62,313 bases of DNA, taken from the NCBI RefSeq assembly GCF_000401215.1, contig NZ_ASRV01000132.1, positions 1-62,313 of the forward strand, written 5' to 3'. A program made the translations under genes and the position numbers. The notes below the pieces were generated by a model that did not search any database, was not told the origin of the DNA, and was given only the letters and a program-made list of their open reading frames with translations. Source of the DNA: Clostridium sartagoforme AAU1 (lineage in GTDB: Bacteria > Bacillota > Clostridia > Clostridiales > Clostridiaceae). Shown piece by piece: positions 55,780-62,313 of this stretch. Numbering within the stretch: the first letter of the stretch is position 1; the number at the start of each line of letters is the position of its first letter.

Positions 55780-56328
55780 GTGGCTAATGCAATAGGAATG
55801 GTTGAGTTCACAAGTATTGCACGTGGAATTTATGCAACAGATCAAATGCTTAAGACTTCAGAAGTTGAAATAGTTACAGCTAGCTCTGTTTGCCCAGGAA
55901 AATACATTGCAATAGTTAATGGTGATGTTGCAGCTGTAAATGAATCGGTAAGTGTGGGAGAGAAAATGGCAGGAGAGTTTTGGATCGATTCGATGATTAT
56001 TCCAAATGTGAGCCCATTGGTTTTCCCTGCAATAACAGGAGCAACAATGCCTGATAGAATCCAGGCACTAGGAATACTAGAATCTTTTTCAATAGCTAAC
56101 ATGGTTATATCAGCAGATGCTGTTTTAAAGGCAGCTAATTTAGATCCAATAGAGCTTAGATTAGGAACTGGATTAGGAGGTAAATCATTTTTCACATTTA
56201 CTGGTGATGTAGCTGCAGTTGAAGCTGGCATTGAAGCTGGAAAATCAATTATGGAAGAAAAGGGATTACTAGTTAATGCAGAGATTATACCATCTCCATC
56301 TGAAAGATTACTACAGTCTTTACTTTAA
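55780..56328 (+). CDS. BMC-T trimer shell protein with Fe-S pore cysteine (PduT-like)
   Basis: 182 aa with two tandem BMC domains (residues ~3-85 and ~95-178). The first contains SSVCPGKYIAIVNGDVAAVN, whose Cys matches the PduT pore Cys that coordinates a [4Fe-4S] cluster. Start is GTG 55780, directly after the preceding stop with AGGAGGG upstream; an overlapping ATG is out of frame. A shell protein with a cluster could pass electrons between lumen PduS-like protein and cytoplasm. Confidence 0.88.
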   Translation: MANAIGMVEFTSIARGIYATDQMLKTSEVEIVTASSVCPGKYIAIVNGDVAAVNESVSVGEKMAGEFWIDSMIIPNVSPLVFPAITGATMPDRIQALGILESFSIANMVISADAVLKAANLDPIELRLGTGLGGKSFFTFTGDVAAVEAGIEAGKSIMEEKGLLVNAEIIPSPSERLLQSLL

Positions 56329-56382
56329 AAATCAGTAAAGACATTGTATAAAATTAATTTTATAATGAAAGGATGTGAGTAA

Positions 56383-57042
56383 ATGAAGAGGTTAATTGTT
56401 GCAAAAGATGTTGAAGCTTTAATAAAACAAGGTGAAACAAAATTTTATGTTGATAGTGATGTAATTATTACACCATCAGCTAAGGATTTGGCAAAAGCTA
56501 GTGGAATAGAATTTTCAACAGAAGTTAATAGATGTGAAGTAAAACAATCTGAAGTACAAAATTTATGTACAAATGGAATGGATAGCGAAATGCTATTGAC
56601 TTTCTTTAAGACAATGATGGATAAAGGATTATTACAAGAAATGCTTAATTGTTTGAATAAGCCAAGCACACCATATGTTTCTGAAAACGATAAAGATGGA
56701 TTAAAGGTTATTAGAGGCAATACAGTTAAAATGGATGTATTTGATACAGGAAATCCAAATGCAAAGGCCTATTATCAAGAATTAGTAAATAAGGACGAAT
56801 CTAAGATGAGTGCTGGATTTTTAACAATTGAAAATTCACGGTTTGATTGGGAATTAACTTATGAAGAAATTGATTACGTAATTGAAGGAACATTGACAAT
56901 TGAAATTAATGGAAAAACTTATACTGCATACCCTGGAGATGTACTATTTGTTCCATCAGGTTCTAAGGTAGTTTGGAGTTCACCAGATAAAGCAAGAGTA
57001 TTCTATACTACTTATCCTGCAAACTGGGCGGATCTTTTATAG
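56383..57042 (+). CDS. eutQ: EutQ-like cupin, acetate kinase candidate
   Basis: 219 aa. N-terminal segment (KRLIVAKDVEALIKQGETKF; ITPSAKDLAKASGIEFS) matches EutQ, the linker is variable, and the C-terminal half is a cupin (TYEEIDYVIEGTLTIEINGK; TAYPGDVLFVPSGSKVVWSS). EutQ is reported to act as an acetate kinase, which would turn PduL-made acetyl-phosphate into acetate and ATP; no classical AckA is encoded in the operon. Confidence 0.9.
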   Translation: MKRLIVAKDVEALIKQGETKFYVDSDVIITPSAKDLAKASGIEFSTEVNRCEVKQSEVQNLCTNGMDSEMLLTFFKTMMDKGLLQEMLNCLNKPSTPYVSENDKDGLKVIRGNTVKMDVFDTGNPNAKAYYQELVNKDESKMSAGFLTIENSRFDWELTYEEIDYVIEGTLTIEINGKTYTAYPGDVLFVPSGSKVVWSSPDKARVFYTTYPANWADLL

Positions 57043-57066
57043 CATAACTTTTAGGAGGATTAATCT

Positions 57067-57714
57067 ATGAAAGCACTTGGATTAATAGAAACAAAGGGAC
57101 TATTAGCAGCAATAGAAAGTGCAGATACAATGTTAAAAGCAGCAGATGTTAGTATTTTTGAGAAGACTTATGTTGGGGGTGGCCTTGTTTCAGTAGCGGT
57201 AACTGGAGATGTAGCAGCAGTAAAGGCGGCTGTTGAAGCTGGTGTAGCAGCAGTAAAGAAACTAGATGCTTCATTACTAGTTTCAGAACATGTAATACCA
57301 CGTCCACATGAAGAATTATATAGTATTATTGGAATCAAAAATATACCAACTACCATAGAAAAATTAGATATTACTCATGGTATTAATAATAGTGAGGTAA
57401 ATGTCCATGATGAAAATAATATGAATCTTATTACCAATAATGATACTAATACAAGTACTGAAGCTAAGGAAAGTTCAAATGAAGAAACAAATGTTTCTTT
57501 ACCAATAGATATAGATATTTTACCAAAAAATGACTTAGATGATCTAATAACTAAGGATGGAATAGAAAAGGCTATTGAGGTGTTAAATAAGATTAAGTTA
57601 TCAGAACTTAGAAGTTTAGCTCGTCAATATGAAGATTTAGAGATTACAGGAAAAGCAATCTCCAAAGCAAGTAAGAAGTTATTAATAACTAAAATAATTG
57701 AATATTACAAATAA
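57067..57714 (+). CDS. BMC-H shell protein fused to a Rho_N-like domain
   Basis: 215 aa. The first ~95 residues form a typical BMC-H (LGLIETKGLLAAIESADTML; YVGGGLVSVAVTGDVAAVKA), with HVIPRPHEELYSIIG at the end. A ~60-residue Asn/Thr/Glu-rich linker follows, then ~55 residues (GIEKAIEVLNKIKLSELRSL ... ISKASKKLLITKIIEYY) that resemble the Rho N-terminal / SAP-like helix-extended-loop-helix fold. As in EutK with its helix-turn-helix tail, it may bind nucleic acid or another protein. AGGAGG precedes the ATG. Confidence 0.85.
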   Translation: MKALGLIETKGLLAAIESADTMLKAADVSIFEKTYVGGGLVSVAVTGDVAAVKAAVEAGVAAVKKLDASLLVSEHVIPRPHEELYSIIGIKNIPTTIEKLDITHGINNSEVNVHDENNMNLITNNDTNTSTEAKESSNEETNVSLPIDIDILPKNDLDDLITKDGIEKAIEVLNKIKLSELRSLARQYEDLEITGKAISKASKKLLITKIIEYYK

Positions 57715-57752
57715 CTTCAATATATAAATACTGTAATAGGAGGAATGACAAA

Positions 57753-58988
57753 ATGGAAACTTTTGATAGAGATTTACGCTCTATACAAGAAGCAAGAAAC
57801 CTTGCAAGATTAGGAAAAGTTGCTTCAGAAAAAATTGCTGATTATACTGAAGAGCAAATTGATAGAATTTTATGTAATATGGTTAAAGTTGCTGAAGAAA
57901 ACTCAGTATGTTTAGCGCAAATGGCAGTAGAAGAAACTGGATTTGGTAAAGTTGAAGATAAGACTTATAAAAATCATATGGCATCTACAATTTTGTATGA
58001 TGCAATAAAAGATATGAAGACTATTGGTGTAATTAAAGAGGATGAAATCAATAAGCTGATTGAAATTGCAGAACCAGTTGGATTAGTAATGGGAATAATA
58101 CCATCTACAAATCCAACATCAACTACAATTTTTAAATCTATGATTGCAATTAAATCTAGAAATGCTGTAGTATTTTCTCCACATCCATCTGCGGCAGAAT
58201 GTACAATTAAGGCAGCTAAACTAATGAATGATGCAGCTATTGAAGCAGGGGCTCCTAATAATATTATAGGATGTATTACTACACCAACTATTGGTGCAAC
58301 TAATGAATTAATGAAAAGCAAAGAAGTTGCAATTATTATAGCTACTGGTGGACCTGGCATGGTAAAAGCTGCTTACAGTTCTGGTAAGCCAGCACTTGGA
58401 GTTGGAGCAGGTAATTCTCCAGCATATATAGAAAGAACAGCAAATGTAGAACAAGCAGTTAGAAATATAATTGCAAGTAAGACATTTGACAATGGTACTA
58501 TTTGTGCATCAGAACAATCAATTATATGTGAAGAATGTAATTATGATAGAGTTGTTGAAGAATTCACAAAACAGGGTGGATACTTCATGACAACAGATGA
58601 AACTAATAAAGTTTGTAATTTACTATTTAAAAATGGCCACAACATGAATGCTAAGTTTGTTGGTAGATCACCTCAAGTCATAGCAAATGCGGCTGGGATA
58701 TCTATACCAGCCGGTACTAAGGTACTTATTGGAAAGCAAGATGGAGTAGGTGAAGGATACCCATTATCTTTTGAAAAACTTACAACAGTACTTGGATTCT
58801 ATACAGTAAAAGACTGGCATGAAGCATGTGAATTGAGCATTAAATTACTTCAAAATGGAATTGGACATACAATGAGTATCCATACAGAAGATAGAGATTT
58901 AGTAATGAAATTTGCTAGAAAGCCAGCTGCTCGTATTTTAGTTAATACAGGAGGAAGTCAAGGGGGAACTGGCGGAAGTACTGGCTAA
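57753..58988 (+). CDS. CoA-acylating acetaldehyde dehydrogenase, main part (frameshifted)
   Basis: 411 residues of a ~519-aa PduP/CutF-type enzyme that converts acetaldehyde + CoA + NAD+ to acetyl-CoA. Catalytic Cys251 is present ([14 protein letters not shown] 58503-58505). N-terminal helix [20 protein letters not shown] is a plausible encapsulation signal. The frame stops (TAA 58986-58988) at GGTGGSTG, whereas relatives continue through xMPxFTLGCG; inserting one base (GGC TTA ATG) restores this. The stop overlaps the next ATG as TAATG, so coupled translation of a split enzyme is an alternative to gene death or sequencing error. Confidence 0.88.
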   Translation: METFDRDLRSIQEARNLARLGKVASEKIADYTEEQIDRILCNMVKVAEENSVCLAQMAVEETGFGKVEDKTYKNHMASTILYDAIKDMKTIGVIKEDEINKLIEIAEPVGLVMGIIPSTNPTSTTIFKSMIAIKSRNAVVFSPHPSAAECTIKAAKLMNDAAIEAGAPNNIIGCITTPTIGATNELMKSKEVAIIIATGGPGMVKAAYSSGKPALGVGAGNSPAYIERTANVEQAVRNIIASKTFDNGTICASEQSIICEECNYDRVVEEFTKQGGYFMTTDETNKVCNLLFKNGHNMNAKFVGRSPQVIANAAGISIPAGTKVLIGKQDGVGEGYPLSFEKLTTVLGFYTVKDWHEACELSIKLLQNGIGHTMSIHTEDRDLVMKFARKPAARILVNTGGSQGGTGGSTG

Positions 58989-59311
58989 TGCCATCATTTA
59001 CACTTGGATGTGGTACTTGGGGAGGAAGCTCAGTATCTGAAAATGTTACTCCAATGCATTTAGTTAATATAAAGAGAGTTGCTTATGGATTAAAAGATTG
59101 TGCAACATTAGCTTCTTCAGATCCAACTTTTAATCGTATAAAAACTGCTGATAACTGTCATTCTACACAAAATCAATGCAGAACATTAAGTCCTGCTGAA
59201 TATGTAGCTTCGTCAAAGAGTACTAGTACTGAAAATAGTACAGTCACTAATAATGATGAGCTTATGAAATTAGTTAATCAAATAGTAAAAGCCATGAAGG
59301 GGGAACTCTAA
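58988..59311 (+). CDS. CoA-acylating acetaldehyde dehydrogenase, C-terminal part after frameshift
   Basis: 107 residues continuing the enzyme: [33 protein letters not shown], then a variable tail. Its ATG overlaps the preceding stop (TAATG). No dedicated ribosome binding site is seen apart from a GGGGGAA ~20 bases upstream inside the first part. Without this segment the first part lacks the C-terminal dimer/substrate region. It is read together with the main part as one gene of 1,559 bases. Confidence 0.78.
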   Translation: MPSFTLGCGTWGGSSVSENVTPMHLVNIKRVAYGLKDCATLASSDPTFNRIKTADNCHSTQNQCRTLSPAEYVASSKSTSTENSTVTNNDELMKLVNQIVKAMKGEL

Positions 59312-59956
59312 ATGGAAGATAGATGTGAAGCTATATTGAAGCTGTTATTGGAAGCTGTAAAAGTTAATACAGAGGTGAAAAGTGATTCATCTGAAATTCC
59401 AGTGGGTGTTTCTAATAGGCATGTACATCTTTCACATAAAGATTTAAACATTTTATTTGGTGACAATTATCAACTAACTAAATTAAAAGATTTATCACAA
59501 CCTGGTCAATATGCATGTAAAGAAACAGTTACTATTTGTGGACCTAAGGGAGCTATAGAGAAAGTTAGAATTCTTGGACCTACAAGAAGTAAAAGCCAAG
59601 TTGAGATATTAACTGGAGATTGTTTTAAGCTTGGAGTTATTCCGCACACAAGATTATCAGGTGATTTATGTAGAACACCTGGGATTACTATAATTGGACC
59701 TAAAGGTTCTATACAAATTGAAGAAGGATTAATAGTTGCACAAAGGCATATACACATGACTCCAGAAGATGCTATTAACTTTGGTGTTTCTGATGGTCAA
59801 ATAGTGTCTATAAAATTTGATGATTTAAGAGGTGGTATCTATAGTAATGTAGCCATTAGAGCAAATGATACATCTATACTTGAATGTCATATTGATACTG
59901 AAGAAGCAAACGCTATGAATATTAACTCAAAATCAAAGATAAAAATTATAAAATAA
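59312..59956 (+). CDS. pduL: PduL-type phosphotransacylase
   Basis: 214 aa phosphate acyltransferase converting acetyl-CoA to acetyl-phosphate and releasing CoA for reuse in the lumen. Signature zinc-site motifs are present: VGVSNRHVHLS (~residues 28-38), SQPGQYACKE, GPTRSKSQVEI and AQRHIHMTPEDA. N-terminal helix EDRCEAILKLLLEAVKVN resembles encapsulation peptides. It starts one base after the ALDH tail; GGGGG is upstream. Confidence 0.93.
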   Translation: MEDRCEAILKLLLEAVKVNTEVKSDSSEIPVGVSNRHVHLSHKDLNILFGDNYQLTKLKDLSQPGQYACKETVTICGPKGAIEKVRILGPTRSKSQVEILTGDCFKLGVIPHTRLSGDLCRTPGITIIGPKGSIQIEEGLIVAQRHIHMTPEDAINFGVSDGQIVSIKFDDLRGGIYSNVAIRANDTSILECHIDTEEANAMNINSKSKIKIIK

Positions 59957-60043
59957 ACTTATAAGTAGATTATAATTCAAAAATTATAATATAAAAAATA
60001 AAAAAATATTAAATAAAAAGAAAGAATTTAGGAGGATTTAAAA

Positions 60044-60334
60044 ATGAAATATGATGCTTTAGGAATGATCGAAACAAAGGGATTAGTTGGTTCAATAGAG
60101 GCTGCAGATGCTATGGTTAAGGCTGCAAACGTATATTTAATAGGTAAAGAATATGTTGGCGGAGGACTTGTAACTGTTATGGTTAGAGGTGATGTTGGAG
60201 CAGTAAAAGCTGCTACTGATGCTGGTGCTGCTGCAGCACAGCGTGTCGGAGAATTAGTTTCAGTTCATGTTATTCCACGTCCACATTCAGAAGTAGAAGT
60301 AATACTTCCAACAGCTAAAGAAACTGTAAAGTAA
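60044..60334 (+). CDS. BMC-H shell protein (PduA/PduJ/EutM-like)
   Basis: 96 aa, the most canonical shell hexamer here: [58 protein letters not shown] pore loop suits small polar substrates. Separated by 87 bases from pduL and followed by the operon terminator; AGGAGG precedes the ATG. Confidence 0.93.
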   Translation: MKYDALGMIETKGLVGSIEAADAMVKAANVYLIGKEYVGGGLVTVMVRGDVGAVKAATDAGAAAAQRVGELVSVHVIPRPHSEVEVILPTAKETVK

Positions 60335-60363
60335 GTATAAGCCACATAATAACATAAATTTAG

Positions 60364-60405
60364 AAAGAAGCTGTATTAAAGTTAAGTTTAGTACAGCTTC
60401 TTTAA
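60364..60405 (+). terminator. Terminator of the cut operon
   Basis: AAAGAAGCTGTA (60364-60375) pairs perfectly with TACAGCTTCTTT (60392-60403). Confidence 0.75.
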
Positions 60406-60561
60406 TGATGAAAAATAGAAGCATATTTTAACAATGGAGTAATTAAAGTAATGTTAACTAAGGTAAATAAAGAAGTTTCTAACATTAATAGAATAGAAAT
60501 TAAATAATATAACCAGCAGTTAATTTTATTTAATAAAACATGATATAAATTCACTTGTTAG

Positions 60562-60606
60562 TTTAAAAGGCTTTTGCTATTGTATAAATAGGAAAGGCCT
60601 TTTAAA
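60562..60606. other. Hairpin in the leader of the XRE/TPR gene
   Basis: TTTAAAAGGC (60562-60571) pairs with GCCTTTTAAA (60597-60606), ending 20 bases before the start codon at 60627 and next to its ribosome binding site. Possible attenuator or operator. Confidence 0.45.
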
Positions 60607-60626
60607 TTTATTGAGGAGATGTTCAA

Positions 60627-61667
60627 ATGAAAATTAATGAAGTAATACGTAAATATAGGAAAGAACAAAATTTAACTCAGGAGCAGATTGCTAATCATCT
60701 AGGAGTTACTGCTCCAGCTGTGAACAAGTGGGAAAATGGAATATCATATCCAGATATTACTTTATTAGCTCCGTTAGCAAGAATACTAAATATAAATATT
60801 GATACTTTACTTTCTTTTAAAGATGATCTTACTGATATAGAAATCAATCAATTTATTAAAGATATTTCAGGTGAAATTAGCTCTTTGGGTTATATAAAAA
60901 CTTTTAATAAAGTTAGCAATAAGGTTAAAGAGTATCCTAATTGTTATAAGTTAATTTTATATGTGGCTCAAATAATGAATGCTTATTTAGCTATGGGCGT
61001 AGAAACAGTATCAGAACAAGAAAAATATCAGAAGCAAATAACAGCTTGGTTTGAAATAGTTACTTTTAGTAATAACAAAGAATTGGCTAATATGGCAATA
61101 ATCTCTCTATCACAGGAGTATATGAATAAAGGAGAGTATGAAAAAGCACAAAAATTATTAGATAAAATTCCTCCAAGTGGTTTTGATAAAAGAACTACAC
61201 AGGCCACTTTGTTTATTAAGCGAGGTGAGTATGAAGAAGCATATGAAATATATGAAAAAATGTTATATCAGTATATAAATAATGTAATAAATATCTTGAT
61301 GCAATTAATATCACTTTTATGTGAAGAAAAAAATTATGAAAAAGCATTAAAGTATTCTGAATTAGTAGATAAGGTAGCAAATAACTTTGACTTAGGCAAA
61401 TATATAGGGGCATCATCTAAATTGCCAATTTATTTAGTATTGAAAGATAAGAATAAAAGTATAGAAACTTTAGAAGAAATAATAAAGGGAATTGATTCAT
61501 TAACATGCGCCAGAAATTCTAAACTTTATCAACATATGAGGTTTAAAGAAGAAGATGGAATAGAAGAAATGGAAAAAATGATAAAAGACTCTTTAAAAGT
61601 AGATAAAGAATTAGATTTTCTTCGAGATAACCCAAGGTTTAAATTTCTTATGGATAAATTAAAATAA
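60627..61667 (+). CDS. XRE regulator with TPR-like C-terminal domain
   Basis: 346 aa. Residues ~5-60 are a Cro/CI helix-turn-helix (LTQEQIANHLGVTAPAVNKW). The rest is helical with tetratricopeptide-like pairs (YMNKGEYEKAQKLLDKIPPS; FIKRGEYEEAYEIYEKMLYQ; CEEKNYEKALKYSELVDKVA). Similar proteins in Firmicutes act as peptide-responsive or metabolic regulators, but no cognate peptide gene is visible nearby. GAGGAG precedes the ATG. Confidence 0.85.
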   Translation: MKINEVIRKYRKEQNLTQEQIANHLGVTAPAVNKWENGISYPDITLLAPLARILNINIDTLLSFKDDLTDIEINQFIKDISGEISSLGYIKTFNKVSNKVKEYPNCYKLILYVAQIMNAYLAMGVETVSEQEKYQKQITAWFEIVTFSNNKELANMAIISLSQEYMNKGEYEKAQKLLDKIPPSGFDKRTTQATLFIKRGEYEEAYEIYEKMLYQYINNVINILMQLISLLCEEKNYEKALKYSELVDKVANNFDLGKYIGASSKLPIYLVLKDKNKSIETLEEIIKGIDSLTCARNSKLYQHMRFKEEDGIEEMEKMIKDSLKVDKELDFLRDNPRFKFLMDKLK

Positions 61668-61734
61668 AATTGAAGAATGGTTACTTAACAGTAAACAAAA
61701 TCTCACCTCTAGGATTAAAATATTAAATTGGAAG

Positions 61735-62124
61735 TTATTTGGACCCCAGGGGTGAATCTATATGGAAAATTCCAATTTCTTTATAATGATCTATTTTATA
61801 ATTAATGGTATTTAAGCTTTGTTTTAAATATTCAATTTGATTTAATATATCTTTCTTATGATGTTCTAATATATCCTTTCTTTCTTCACAAGTTTTTTCA
61901 CCTTGAAGACAAAGATTCATAAATTCTTTAATTTCAGATAAAGACATTCCACTATTTTTTAGACAACAAATTAATTCAAGCCAGTTAACATCATTTTCAG
62001 TATATAGTCGTATGCCAGTGGAACTTCTCTTCAATAAAGGCATCAATCCTTCTCTATCATAATATCTTAAAGTATGTTCAGATAGTTTTATTTTTTCAGA
62101 AACTTGTTTTATTGTATATTTCAT
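61735..62124 (-). CDS. MerR-family regulator (AdhR-like)
   Basis: 129 aa. Helix-turn-helix and wing are typical: YTIKQVSEKIKLSEHTLRYY, then GIRLYTENDVNWLELICCLK and SGMSLSEIKEFMNLCLQGEK, followed by a coiled-coil. It is the small MerR class (AdhR/HTH_1 type) that responds to electrophiles or aldehydes and often controls a divergent reductase. The divergent gene would lie beyond the right edge. Start ATG 62124 with GGGGG upstream. Confidence 0.88.
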   Translation of the reverse strand: MKYTIKQVSEKIKLSEHTLRYYDREGLMPLLKRSSTGIRLYTENDVNWLELICCLKNSGMSLSEIKEFMNLCLQGEKTCEERKDILEHHKKDILNQIEYLKQSLNTINYKIDHYKEIGIFHIDSPLGSK

Positions 62125-62154
62125 AAATGGAATCCCCCATAAAATTATAATTTA

Positions 62155-62181
62155 TTGATTTAAAGTAAACTGTAATCTTTA
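62155..62181. promoter_or_regulatory. Candidate MerR operator for a divergent gene
   Basis: TTGATT (62155-62160) is followed by the inverted repeat TAAAG...CTTTA (62161-62181), reminiscent of MerR promoters that face away from the regulator. A clear -10 is not evident, so the call is tentative. Confidence 0.35.
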
Positions 62182-62313
62182 GCCTAATTATAGAAGATAA
62201 AAAATAAAAGGTAAAGAAAGATTTTATAGTAGCTATAATAAGGACATACAATTTCAGAAATGAAATATATTACTAAATAATAATAAATAAAATAAAGTAT
62301 ATAAGTTAAACTA

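Noticed and set aside
55842..56231. Antisense frames opposite BMC genes (also at 45760-46038, 46025-46240 and 57168-57356)
   Set aside because: Ala/Val-rich BMC coding regions regularly leave open antisense frames; none has a start signal or family match.
58960..59000. Programmed ribosomal frameshift in the aldehyde dehydrogenase
   Set aside because: No slippery heptamer or downstream pseudoknot is visible at the break; re-initiation or sequence error is simpler.
62125..62313. Possible gene at the right edge
   Set aside because: No start codon with ribosome binding site before the window ends; only the candidate MerR operator is seen.

Overview
The window is AT-rich (about 70% A+T) DNA with clostridial Shine-Dalgarno sites (AGGAGG/GGAGG), frequent TTG/GTG starts and gene content typical of Clostridium sensu stricto: acyl-ACP thioesterase, iron-sulfur flavoprotein-type reductases, DUF4317, HelD, YesM/YesN, a Bce-type module and a glycyl-radical microcompartment. 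I do not assign a species. No rRNA, tRNA, CRISPR array, intact insertion sequence or prophage was seen.

Layout. 0.2-9.2 kb: small one-component regulators (TetR, tandem-MerR, HxlR, PadR, XRE), each beside a likely target (glycosyltransferase, hydrolase, flavodoxin-like reductase, DUF2812 membrane protein), mixed with decayed genes (aldo/keto reductase, ABC-2 permease, an Rpn-like remnant). 9.3-15.3 kb: AlkC-type DNA glycosylase, then a peptide-antibiotic sensing and detoxification module (response regulator, intramembrane-sensing kinase, ABC ATPase, large permease broken by a frameshift). 15.5-18.6 kb: transglutaminase-like N-terminal fragment, DUF1697 protein, acyl-ACP thioesterase, XRE protein with a glycine-pentad tail. 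19.0-27.0 kb: carbohydrate operon (lipoprotein, two permeases, FAD oxidoreductase) followed by a YesN/YesM two-component pair. 27.1-40.3 kb: rubredoxin-like protein, chemoreceptor, frameshifted DUF4317 gene, HelD, TDT transporter plus C_GCAxxG_C_C protein, SPFH/zinc-ribbon membrane module, Cof phosphatase, frameshifted DUF2087/GIY-YIG gene. 40.5-60.4 kb: AraC regulator, alcohol dehydrogenase, BmrR-like MerR regulator, then a ~16 kb one-direction operon for a choline-degrading bacterial microcompartment. 60.6-62.1 kb: XRE/TPR regulator and a small MerR regulator.

The centrepiece is the choline (cut) microcompartment. The glycyl-radical enzyme is choline trimethylamine-lyase: counted from its likely TTG start it is 846 residues and carries Tyr208, Asp216, Cys489, Glu491, Thr502, Tyr506 and Gly821, the positions I recall for the characterised Desulfovibrio CutC. 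CutD activates it. Choline would be split to trimethylamine and acetaldehyde inside a shell built from four BMC-H proteins (one with a Rho_N-like tail), a permuted EutS/PduU-like protein, a divergent BMC protein, an EutN pentamer and a PduT-like trimer with an Fe-S pore cysteine. Acetaldehyde would go to ethanol (iron ADH) or to acetyl-CoA, acetyl-phosphate (PduL) and acetate + ATP (EutQ/EutP). A MerR-type promoter (20-bp spacer carrying TTCCCCTAAGGGGAA) lies between the MerR gene and the operon, and a cre-like site abuts the first ribosome binding site.

Two oddities stand out. The only uninterrupted aldehyde dehydrogenase in the operon has Ser251 in place of the catalytic Cys, while the paralogue that keeps Cys251 is broken by a one-base frameshift. 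B12-type accessory proteins (EutT-like, PduS-like) also persist in a B12-independent pathway. Several other genes carry single-base frameshifts, some in A-runs, so sequencing error must be excluded before treating any of them as real.
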